A stretch of DNA of 14,500 bases. It comes from Chrysomallon squamiferum. Taxonomy: Eukaryota; Mollusca; Gastropoda; Neomphalida; Peltospiridae. The stretch is from the NCBI GenBank assembly GCA_012295275.1, contig CM022665.1:43204152-43218651 (forward strand), read 5' to 3'. The translations under genes were made by a program, and so were the position numbers. This document shows positions 1 through 12,384 of this stretch, piece after piece. Every line of letters begins with the position of its first letter. Within the stretch, counting starts at the first letter, position 1. The notes beneath the pieces are model-generated. The model did not search any database and was not told where the DNA came from. It saw only the letters and a list, made by a program, of their open reading frames with translations.

Positions 1-420
1 TAAAGGTCTGTGAAGTTTTAAGTTGTTTTCTGATACAGATTGTTTGGTTTGGGAATGTTTGTAAATGTAATTTATATCGTGTATATATATACTCAAACAT
101 AAATAATATACATTTAGGTTAAAAAAGGGATGTTAATTAACAAATAAACAAAATTCATCTAAATTTTTTTTTTAAATTTGTGTTCATAGCATCTAATCTT
201 AAAGGTGAATGGTGAAGTCATTTTGTCAGTTTTTATTTTTTTTTTTTTTTCTCATTTATTCTAATACTATGCAGATAATTGTTTTGTTTTCCACAGTACT
301 TTTTAAATATTTTTCCTTTTCATTTCCATATTCCATAAAACTCTCCATCTTTGTGATTACTAGGTGTAAAGATTACTGTTCTGTGTGTGTGCATGTTGCT
401 GTAAGATATTAGTTAAAAGA

Positions 421-426
421 AATAAA
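421..426 (+). promoter_or_regulatory. Possible plus-strand poly(A) signal
   Basis: AATAAA preceded by a TGTGTGTGTG stretch and followed by TGGTATTTTATT. It lies in a T-rich part of the plus strand (about 1-850), which could be the 3' end of a convergent gene to the left. No coding exon supports this. Confidence 0.15.
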
Positions 427-3109
427 TATTGTCTACAAAACTGGTATTTTATTATTTATTTATTTTTATTTTATATCTATATATTTTATTTATTTATTTA
501 TTTATTTATTTTGTAGATACTTGATAATTTATCTTTATCAGAAGTAAAAAGATACAGTAAAATTATTAAAATTTATTTAGAAAAGTATTAGATACAAGCA
601 ACAACCAGATATGTCCACAGAACTCAGGTTTTATACATCAGTTTTATAATTAACTTGAGAGAATGGATTTTAAATTATTTTATTTATTTTGCTCATATTA
701 ATTTAAAGAAAAATAACAGATAACTGAATTTCTGACTGTATAATATATATATATATTTTTTTTTTTAGTATTTGTTCCTATATTATCAAGCAGAAATCCA
801 GCAAAATCAATTTTTTATTGCTATACTGCTGAGATGTGATAACATTCTGTTTGCAGCTATGAAAAATGTAGCCACGACTGACAGAAATGCATCTAACAAA
901 GACCAGCTGTTACAAAACTGCACATAAATAACAAGTCATGAATAGATCTATGAACACCTCTACAAAACAAGATAATTAACATGATGTCACTAATCAGAAT
1001 ATATATAATAAAACCAAATAATTTTATTACATAATATTTTATCCAAACTTTAGTAGTATATGTGTGCATGTATAAATAAAAATAACAATGAAACAAAAGA
1101 AGACAGTATATATAGGATATTATATTTTATTTAAATAAGGCAGAGAGCAATTAACATAAAAATACATGGATGGACTGATACAGACAATACACAAATTTAG
1201 CTACAGATATCACAGATGAAACAGGTAAAATAAAAAACCTAAATTGCTTTTTAAATTAAAAAAAACAAAACAATTAATAAAATAAATATTAGTAATATTA
1301 GTAATGCCAAAAACAAATTAGGAATGCAGATAACGTACATGAATCTATTGTTAATATAAATTTTTATTTTTATTTTTTTCTAAAGGGATAAGTTTTCACT
1401 CTGACAATGCATCCTACAGAAACTAAATACACTCCACTGAAGTCAAGTCATTAAAATATTAATTGTTAAAAATGATTAAAACTTGAGTTACATCTATTCC
1501 AGATGTTCATTACACACCTCAGTAATTAAATAAGCAGAAAAACAAAATTCTGTTTCATGAATCCAGTTTAAGTCTTCTTTACTTTTAGTGTACATTGAAC
1601 AATTTTTTTGAATTACATCTTCATAAAACTTTTAAAAATATTCAAATATAAAATATATCTGATATAAAACATTATTACTTTTGATATACAAACTAAAACA
1701 ATACAGTTCTATTGAGGCTGCGTAATGTATTATCTGAATATTATTATTTTAGCTGCAAAAATATCTGTTTAAATAAACTTCATTAGAAAATCAAAATGTT
1801 TTGATTAAACAGAGGTAGGCTGAATGCATAAAACAAAATCCCACCAAGGAATTTAAATACAGAAATCTATCTGATAATAGTCATTTAGATTATGCATATT
1901 CATCAGTATAACACTATACCATAATATATATATATATATATATTTTTTAAACTTTAACAGAAGAAAATAAAAATTTTTAAATAAATATAGAATCACATAT
2001 ATATATATATATATATATGGAATATCAAAATTATTTTTATTTTTTTTTTTAAATTCATTTAATTTATTTTTTAATAATACAATGTTTTTTTTGGTTTTTG
2101 GTTTTTTTTTGGGAGGAGATAAATTTAGTTAATATTTTATTAACAAATGCCTCATTTTGGAAAAAATAAAAGAAAGATTTCATACAATCAAATTATCTAG
2201 TACTTGTTGTTTTGCAATGTCTATATAAACTGCAAAATACACATGAAATTAATATCCTTAATAAAATTTTCAAATATGTAGCAATTTCATTTTAATGGAA
2301 TTGTAACTTTCAAATTAGACAGTTTGAAACAAAATTAAAATTTTAAAATCTTTTTTAATATGAGTTATTTTTAAACCAAAACTGAGCTAAATATCTATAT
2401 AATTTAAACGAAACTATTTGGCAGTGAAAACAGCTTTAATGTTATACAAAAATGAAAAAAAAAAAAAAATTTAACTTTCTTTTTAATAACAGGATTTAAG
2501 AATTCTTTTTAATCTAAGTTAATAACATATATATGTATATATACATATATATAAAAGAAAGAAAATGAAAGAAAAAGAGAAAGAAATTTATATAATTAAA
2601 AAAAAAAAAAAAAAAAAAAAAACACAGAAGGCACTCCCCATGTCACATTATTTCAAAGACTACAAAACAGATTTCTTACAATTAAAACCAACTGGTTTGA
2701 TATGCTGGAAATTTTATAAAATTTAACACACATGCTATTATTTGGTATTCTAGCTAAGACTACAAATACAAAAATTTTATATAAACTATACATAAAACTA
2801 TTTAATTATCTTCATTCAAATGAACATTAACACAAACTTAACTATTAATTCCAACATCTCCCTAACCAATAATTTAAATGAAATAAAATAAACACATGAA
2901 TTTACATTTTAACAGTCAGTATTTCTGAAATGTCAAAATAAGTACAGGAACGTAATACAAGAAAACATATAATTTAAAAGTAATAATTGTTATAAACAAA
3001 AAAAGTAAATGAACATGTTTTATTATGATAGTGAAACAAAAAATAAACACTTTCCTCAAAGATGGTTATGAATCATGTTGAATCAATGTTTAACATTACC
3101 ATACAATAA

Positions 3110-3119
3110 TTTATTTATT
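3110..3119 (-). promoter_or_regulatory. Candidate distal poly(A) signal of DZANK1 (AATAAATAAA)
   Basis: Two overlapping canonical AATAAA hexamers on the minus strand, the first canonical ones I found after the DZANK1 stop, followed by GT-rich and then T-rich sequence. They would give a 3' UTR of about 570-600 nt. Local base composition makes chance occurrence likely. Confidence 0.3.
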
Positions 3120-3532
3120 TAATAATATAATAAAGACACCATCAACTGTTTGTTGTCATTTAAATGACACTCATTTTAAATGGACCAGAAGATGAAAAAA
3201 GATTTAAAAAAAATATATATAGTAATAATATACATTTAAATAATTTTGCAGGTACCAAGTTTTAAAAAAAATCATAATAATAATAATAAAAAATCACCAA
3301 ATAGTTATAATAATAAAAAATCACAAAATAGTTTTAATACTAAATACAAAATCTAATAATCTCGTTTGAATGAAATCAGTAACTAAAGATATTTTTAAAA
3401 AACAAAAAACTAGAATATCAAATTGAAATCTTTTACCTTCTTCTAAAATAAAAAAAAAACCCTACTGAAAACAATAAACTATTGCTTTCACAAAGTACTA
3501 AAAAAATATATATATAACCATAACAAATACTA

Positions 3533-3538
3533 TTTAAT
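3533..3538 (-). promoter_or_regulatory. Candidate proximal poly(A) signal of DZANK1 (ATTAAA)
   Basis: ATTAAA on the minus strand about 150 bases after the stop codon, followed by a GT/T-rich stretch, as expected for a cleavage signal. In sequence this AT-rich such hexamers occur by chance, so it is only a candidate. Confidence 0.25.
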
Positions 3539-3686
3539 AAAATACTTTTTTTTTTTTTTTTTTTCCCTTTAAAACATTTATCAGTTAATAACGGCTATGT
3601 CAAAAAATAATTTTTAAAAAATAAAAATTTAAAAACAATTGGAAATTTTAGTCTAATTAACGTATTATGAGATTTTAAAATTTTAA

Positions 3687-3834
3687 TCAGTTTCTAGGTT
3701 TAATCATTTTGTCTAGCTGGGACTGTCCCAAAGCTGAAACAAATTTCTTAACAATAACATCGTAGCCTCCTTTGGCAGCCAAGTCGTATGGAGTTTCTCC
3801 TCGATCGTTCTTTTTATTCTGGTCTGCTCCATAC
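3687..3834 (-). CDS. DZANK1: DZANK1 exon L: last ankyrin repeat and stop
   Basis: Terminal coding exon of 148 nt starting in phase 2, acceptor TTTCTGTAG. It reads YGADQNKKNDRGETPYDLAA, then KGGYDVIVKKFVSALG and a tail ending KMIKPRN before TGA at 3689-3687. DRGETPYDLA corresponds to AGGQTAYDLA of vertebrate DZANK1, and KKFVSALGQ to the LFAAKFGQ segment. Only the far C-terminal tail differs from the vertebrate end. Confidence 0.92.
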
Positions 3835-4173
3835 CTACAGAAAAAAAAAAAATAATAATAGTAATAAAATATCCTTGCATGTTATTTTAGAATAAAATAC
3901 AGTACCAATAATTTAAACTGCATAACAGTAACTTCTAAAGGGGAACAAAAACAACAAAAACATAAAATGGGATTGCGTGTTTGTGTCTGTATATATATAG
4001 ACAATGGTATCGGGGTTATTTTTGTTGGAAATATGTGTTTTCCTTTTAGTTTGAATTATTTAGGATAAATTTCAAAGCATTAGTGTTTTAGCTTACTGTA
4101 ATATGTCATCTTGATTGAAGTCAAATTTAAAGATTAAAGATCCTAGAAATTTTTTTTTTCTTAAATGTTCAGT

Positions 4174-4212
<39 letters not shown>

Positions 4213-7200
4213 GTTGATTATCAAGGAATTTCTAAATCAACCTTTATTTAGATTTTAATCTGTTTCAATAATAATGTAACTCAACTTGTATGATTCAGGC
4301 CTAGTGAAACTATTTAAATGTGTTATCCAAATTGATAATTACCCTGATTTTAACATTTATAATACTTTTAACTATTTCACAGTGTAAGGTCTGATTTCTG
4401 ATGATGATGTTTTCTTCTTATTATTATAAATACACATAAAAGAATTACTGATTTGCTAATATTTCTTTTCACTAAATTTAACCTACTGTTTTCAAATTAA
4501 AAACACTTTGATGCATCTACCAAAAAAAAACCACCCTGCATTTGTAGTGTTTTTTTTTTTTTGTTGTTGTTTGTTGGTTTTTTGGTCTTTTTTGCTATTT
4601 TTTGTACATACCATAAGTAACATTTTTTTCAATCAAATTATCCACATAAACACAACAAATCTCAATTGTTTCAATTAAGGACCACTTTCCTTTAAAGTGT
4701 CTTCAGAATTAAAGTAGCTTTTGAACCATTGTATGAAAAAAAGTTGAGTAATTGTATTAATTAATTTTTCCCATCCATTACAAATTACAATACAATAAAT
4801 ATTTTCAAAATAATACTAGGATAATTCAGTAACGCATATATACAAGATAATCTATTATAGTATATGCTTTTTGTAAAGCTCAGTTTTATATGGTATCTGA
4901 CAGATGACTGATAAATAATTTTGTCAGAAAATATTAATAATCTGAAAATTTAATTTATATAGTTTTAGGGTATACCAGAGATTAATATTTTAAATTTAAA
5001 AATATAACTGAAATTTTAAGAAACTGATAAATATATAATTGTAAAGCAGACTTTTTATAATTATTTTTACCTAAGTAGGCAGTCAATCATCTTCAAACCT
5101 GAAGGTCCCAGGTTCACAGCTTCATGCAGGGCTGTATTTCCTTTTCTGAAATATGTAGCGTGTACATTTAAATTATCTTATTATAAATGTAATATTTAAA
5201 ATAATTAATGTTTGTTCATTTAAATAATATACGTAATAATAATAATAATAATAATAATGATGATGATGATTTATGTTGATGGTGATGATAATGATAATAA
5301 TAGCAATAAAAAATAATAAATAAACATCTAAAATAGATCTGGTATAATAAAAAACATTTCTACTTCTTTTTTTCTTTTTTTTTCTTGAAGCAATTCATAT
5401 AAGAAAAACAGAGTTTTTGTTGATTAGCTTTGAGAAAACAATTAAATAATATTAAATAAAATATCAAAGTAAAATAAAAATCTAATAAAAGCAAAAAGAA
5501 GAAAAAATATACAGTAAAAGTATAAATAAATAAAAGTAAAAAAAAACAAAAATTATATATATATAATAAATCAAATGGAAAAATGAAAAAGATAAAAAAT
5601 AAACTGTAAAAGTCATATAAAAATCATATAAAAATGTAATAAAAATGTAATAAAAGTAAAAAAATGATCTAAAATGAAATGAAAATAATGTAATAACATA
5701 AAACTAAAAAAAACAATCAAATTAAAAAAATAATAATAAAATGAAAATAATACAAAAATTTATAATTGTTTTTTTTTAAATGAAATAATAAAAATAATCA
5801 AATTAAATCAAAGCAAAAATAAAAACTAACAACAATAAAAAAATAATAACAATAAAAAATAAGTAAACAGATAAATAAATAAATAAATAAATAAAATCAA
5901 ACAAAATGAAATAAATTAATTTAAAAATAGACTTACACCAAAGAAGGTCCTTTCCTGTTAATATCTGCACCAGCATCAACAATGACTGGAATACAGTCTA
6001 CCCTGTTGTTGACTACTGCTACATGTAGAACAGGCAGCCCATTCTTGTTCACACAGTTCACGTCTGCTCCCTACATCACAAAAACACAAACGAAAACAAA
6101 ATCTTCAAGTCACGTAACATATGATCAATATTAAACTTGTTTTAATTTATCTTCAGCCATTTTGGCATCTATCGAGATAAAAATGTACAAAATCTTCATT
6201 ATTGGTATGTTTTACTTGGAAATAATTTTTAAAAATTAAGTCACTACAAATGTGTTTTCAGATTCTTAGTGTGTGGAGATCTCGATAAATACTGAGTGAA
6301 AAATAAATTAAGTTACCAAAAAAATAATATTGTACTGGTTGAGGATCCTATATCAGAAATTCAAAAATCTAAACATTTTCCTAGCAGCAGATATTTTACA
6401 AGTTTTGGATTGTTTTGCATACATAAACTTTTATTTTATGCACAAAATTATCAAAAATATTACATAAAAAATCATGCAAACTGTTTGTATATATGAAATA
6501 TTTATGGAATTTGTTATTATGACTTAGATAACATTCTCATACTTACATCATCTATTTAAATATTAAATATCTGTGTATTGATTGCTGATACTTACATCAT
6601 CTATTTAAATATTAAACATCTGTGTATTGATTGTTGATACTTACATCATCTATTTAAATATTAAACATCTGTGTATTGACTGTTGATACTTACATCATCT
6701 ATGTAAATATTAAACATCTGTGTATTGATTGTTGATACTTACATCATCTATTTAAATATTAAACATCTGTGTATTGACTGTTGATACTTACATCATCTAT
6801 GTAAATATTAAACATCTGTGTATTGATTGTTGATACTTACATCATCTGTGTACATATTAAACATCTGTGTATTGATTGTTGATACTTACATCATCTATGT
6901 AAATATTAAACATCTGTGTATTGATTGTTGATACATCATCTATGTACATATTAAACATCTGTGTATTGATTGTTGATACTTACATCATCTATGTAAATAT
7001 TAAACATCTGTGTATTGATTGTTGATACATCATCTGTGTACATATTAAACATCTGTGTATTGATTGCTGATACTTACATCATCTATTTAAATATTAAACA
7101 TCTGTGTATTGACTGTTGATACTTACATCATCTATGTAAATATTAAACATCTGTGTATTGATTGTTGATACTTACATCATCTATGTAAATATTAAACATC

Positions 7201-8491
7201 TGTGTATTGATTGCTGATACTTACATCATCTATTTAAATATTAAACATCTGTGTATTGACTGTTGATACTTACATCATCTATGTAAATATTAAACATCTG
7301 TGTATTGATTGCTGATACTTACATCATCTATTTAAATATTAAACATCTGTGTATTGACTGTTGATACTTACATCATCTATGTACTGCTGTACATCGGATG
7401 GAGATCCTTCTCCACTTGCTCCAAGTTCACGAATCAGTTTCAAGTTGATTGGCTGTTAAATAGAAAACAAACATTTCTGTAACATTTGGCCCCATTCATC
7501 ATCCATAATAAAATGGAATCATTTCAAGAAAAATAATATAACCAATTAAAAAGTAAACCAAAAATCTATATTATGTTTAGAAATTTGAGCCATTTTCCCT
7601 TCAAAAATTAGCATCACTTAATAACTATCCAAGAAATGAACAACAAACATAAAAATGTTTTTTTTTTTTTTTTAAATGACTTTTTATTCTCCTAAAATAT
7701 TTCTGATAATAAAAAAATAAAGAATAAGTGCACCTCCCAATATCCATGCTATATTGATAAAGAGAAAAAGGGTTCTTTATGCTTCCTGTATTAAATTGGT
7801 CAAGTTTGAAAATTAGTTGTTAATACATATTTTCAAAATACTAGACTTTTGTGTGTGTTTTTTTTGAAGTTTAAAATACTTACAGACAATTTTGATTCTG
7901 ATTTCTTTTTGGTTTTGGTTCTTCTTCCTGACTTTTTTCTGTTAGATATTGGTGTCATCCTGTCTTCACTCACTACAAAGTATTCAAACAGTTAAAACAT
8001 ATTTTATTAATAACTTAGTATTGACCAGATCAGTAATTAAAATTGAAAATTCATTAATTTTACAGAGAAACCACAAATTATTTATTTACTTTATATTTGT
8101 TTCAATTTTAATTTTTTTATTATTGTTATTTTTAATTTTTTTATTATCATTATTTTTTATTTTGGCACATGGTTTTAGGTTAAAATAGCAGAAGGCTGTA
8201 TATGAATAAAGTCAACTTAAATATATTTTATAAATTATTTTCTTTCATCAGATAAATAAATAAATGTTAAAAATTCCTTATTATATAGAGAACGCAAGAA
8301 CTAATATATATAAACTTTATATCTATCTATCTATCTATACTTATTTATATATACTTATTTATTTATTTGCACTTGGTTTAAAATAGCAGAGGGCTGTAAA
8401 CAAATACAACCATGTTAAATATATTTTATAAATTATTTTGTTTTATCAGATAAATAAACAAAATTTGAAAATTAATTAATTTTATACAAAA

Positions 8492-8529
<38 letters not shown>

Positions 8530-9484
8530 TGTATGGTTTTTACTACACAAATTCAGTTATAACTGAAACCACTCTCTCACAGTGTTGTTGTACCTTCTGA
8601 GTCGCTGATGTAACTCCCGACTGAGTCGTGCTCAGTGTGCATGCTCAGAAAACCCTTGTGCGAGCCGCCAAGCTGTTTACCAATAAACGGATCCTTGTTG
8701 TCACGCAGCGCGAAGGTCAAGGTCAGAGACAGCTCATAACCATCTTCTTGAATGGAACTAGTTATTAGCTAAAAAAAAAAAATGTTAAAATTCAAAAATA
8801 GAAAAATTAAAATAAAAGTTTTTATATAAAAAAAGTTTTAATTTTTGAATTAAAAAAAAAAAAAAATAAATTTTAAATTTTAAATTATAAATAAAAAAGA
8901 AAACCAAATTAAATTAATTTTGTATCACTGAAAATGAACTATTTTCTTTTCAAAATCTTTATTAAATTTAAAATGGGCAATAAAGTGTTTGTACATGTTA
9001 GTGTGTGTGTCCATGTATATGTACTACATACAGAGAGAGAGAGAGAGAGAGAGAAAAAAAAAAAAAAAAATTAAAGATTTAATAAACTATAAACAATAAC
9101 TAATTCTTATTTGATAATTAAAACAGCTGGAAGTTGTAAATGAATATAGCTATAATAAATATTTTTTAAAAGTTAAAATTCTGCAGTAAGAAAATTAAAA
9201 AAAAAAGAACTACCTTGCCCATTTTTGGCTCCCCAATGAGAGCCTGAACTCAGCATCATTCTGAGCCTTTGCTTTGAGATGTTGACAAATGTGATCAACC
9301 TGCTTTCTCCAATAACCTGTTTAAACAGGACACATTTTACTTAATTTCTCCACTTTACATTATTTATTAGTATTATTTATATTTTTTATCCTAGTTTTAA
9401 ATATAAACGTTTTGACATGAAGTACACACAGACAAATGCACACCTAGACAATATATAAATATTAACATGTAAAACATGCATATA

Positions 9485-9522
<38 letters not shown>

Positions 9523-12315
9523 GTTTAAAAAACTTTTAACATCTTATAAACTTTATATAGATATATATATATATAAAACACACACACACACAAAACATTT
9601 ATACCTATACATATATAAAACACTCACACATACACATGCATAAAAACACAGAGACACACAAACACACTGACATAAGACGTTCACACATATACATATATAA
9701 AACACACACACATGCATACAAAACATTCATAAATATTCATATATAACATACATACACACACAAACACACAGCCATCAAACATTCACACATATACATATAT
9801 AACACACACACACACACACACACACACAATTTACACTATTAACAAACAACAAGAAACACGCACCTCTGCCAGGACTGACAGACGTCAACAGAGGTCGGCG
9901 ATCTCTCATCTGTTTTTCAAACGCAGTTTATAACGTCCTTCTTCACAGTTACACACGGGTAAAACAGACCCACAGTCTGCACCGCCACCGTCGTCATCGG
10001 CTTGATGGGGCTCCCAGGAACGACTCCTATAGTCACAGGACTCCACTTAGACTGAAAACACCAAACAAACTAAAATAAAACCTCACAAAACGACTCCTAT
10101 AATCACAGGAGCCCACTTAGACTGAAAACACCAAACAAACTAAAATAAAACCTCACAAAACAACACCTATAGTCACAAGAGTCCACTTAGACTGAAAACA
10201 CCAAACAAATTAAAATAAATCCTCACAAAACAACACCTATAGTCACAGGACTCCACTTAGACTGAAAACACCAAACAAACTAAAATAAAACCTCTGACTT
10301 TTCACAGGAGCCCACTTAGACTGAAAACACCAAACAAACTAAAATAAAACCTCACAAAACAACACCTATAGTCACAGGAGTCCACTTAGACTGAAAACAC
10401 CAAACAAATTAAAATAAAACCTCACAAAACAACAACTCCTATAGTCACAGGAGTCCACTTAGACTGAAAACACCAAACAAATTAAAATAAAACCTCACAA
10501 AACGACTCCTATAGTCACAGGAGCCCACTTAGACTGAAAACACCAAACAAACTAAAATAAAACCTCACAAAACGACTCCTATAGTCACAGGAGCCCACTT
10601 AGACTGAAAACACCAAACAAGCTAAAATAAAACCTCACAAAACGACTCCTATAGTCACAGGAGTCCACTTAGACTGAAAACACCAGACAAACTAAAATAA
10701 AACCTCACAAAACGACTCCTATAGTCACAGGAGTCCACTTAGACTGAAAACACCAAACAAACTAAAATAAAACCTCACAAAACGACTCCTATAGTCACAG
10801 GAGCTTAGTGAGACTGAAAACACCAAACAAACTAAAATAAAACCTCACAAAACGACTCCTATAGTCACAGGAGGACTGAAAACACCAAACAAACTAAAAT
10901 AAAACCTCACCAAACGACTCCTATAGAAAGACTGAAAACACCAAACAAACTAAAAAAAACCTCACAAAACGACTCCTATAATCACAGGAGCCCACTTAGA
11001 CTGAAAACACCAAACAAACTAAAATAAAACTCGCAAATGAAATAGTAAAACTTAGACTGAAAACACCAAACAAACTAAAATAAAACCTCGCAAATGAACT
11101 CCTATAGTCACAGGAGTCCACTTAGACTGAAAACACCAAACAAACTAAAATAAAACCTCACAAATCAACTCCTACAGTCACAGGAGTCCACTTAGACTGA
11201 AAACACCAAACAAACTAAAATAAAAACAAAAACTCCTATAGTCACAGGAATAGACTGAAAACACCAAACAAACTAAAATAAAACCTCACAAATCAACACC
11301 TATAGTCACAGGAGTCCACTTAGACTGAAAACACCAAACAAACTAAAATAAAACCTCACAAATCAACACCTATAGTCACAGGAGCCCACTTAGACTGAAA
11401 ACACCCCAAAACACTAAAATGAAACCTCGCAAATCAACACCTACATCTAAATCAAAATCTACACCTACAAATAAGCATTGCACATGCTTACACAAACATT
11501 ACATTATATAACAACAACAATAGTCACAGGAGCCCACTTAGACTGAAAACATCAAACAACTAAAATACAATCTCGCAAAGACATCTCAGAACAGTCCTTA
11601 TTTAAAAATCACTGGGCATGACAATTTACTATCATATATTTTTAAATCTACACACACAAACACACATGCACATACTTACACAAACATTATATTGATAGGT
11701 ATATGTATCTAGGTTTAAATTTAAGTTTTAAAAAAAATGGAGAAAATTTTATTTAGGAAACTGCAGAACACTTTGTTTAAAAGAAATTATGCATGAATTA
11801 TCTCATTATCATAATACTATGAGGTATAGACTGTTTGGTCAAACTAAACCAACAGCTGCAGGCATTTATTTAAAACAATGTACAATAAGATATATCCTTT
11901 ATTAAAATGTCACAATGCTAGCTAGAAACATTCAAGTTTACAATGGTGCAACTTAAGTCTTAGCTGTAAACTGAACTTCAGTATAAGACTTTTTAAACTG
12001 AGTCTCTTCTTTTTAGAAATTAATAAAATGCTAAAAGAGCAGGAAAAGTAAAGTATAGAGTTGATTTTTTTATATATAAACGTGATACTGCAGTTTACTT
12101 TATGATGTTATAATTTCTAATTGTAAAATGAAAAAAGTACTTACATCTGAACCTCCAACAGGTCTGAAAACAGATAAATTAAAAAACCATTAAACTGACT
12201 GTTATGAAAAAAAAAAAACATAAAAAAATAAACATTATAGTAACAATTACAACATTTTTTTAAAAAGAAGAAAAAAAGTTTTTAAAAAAAAAAATGTTTT
12301 ATTATATTAAAAATG

Positions 12316-12384
<69 letters not shown>

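Larger units (their letters stand above)
1..3686. other. 3' UTR and downstream flank of DZANK1, no gene recognised
   Basis: The DZANK1 3' UTR begins at the right edge of this stretch; its end is not determined. The rest is very AT-rich and holds (TTTA)n at 484-512, TA runs at 1924-1942 and 1997-2018, a 26-bp AT palindrome at 2527-2552, a 25-A run at 2598-2622 and a 19-T run at 3546-3564. Open frames at 209-412 (+) and 893-1096 (-) have no recognisable protein features. From 1 to about 850 the plus strand is T-rich, and from about 870 onward A-rich. Confidence 0.7.

Noticed and set aside
209-412. 67-residue open frame on the plus strand, phenylalanine-rich
   Set aside because: T-rich low-complexity sequence without any recognisable motif; expected by chance.
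893-1096. 67-residue open frame on the minus strand
   Set aside because: No motif, no splice or gene context, AT-rich flank.
6539-7383. CRISPR array suggested by regular 49-bp spacing
   Set aside because: The whole unit is repeated with no unique spacers, and the context is a eukaryotic intron.
10019-11580. Coding tandem-repeat protein domain
   Set aside because: The units contain in-frame stops and begin with an acceptor; only the terminal copy joins coding sequence.
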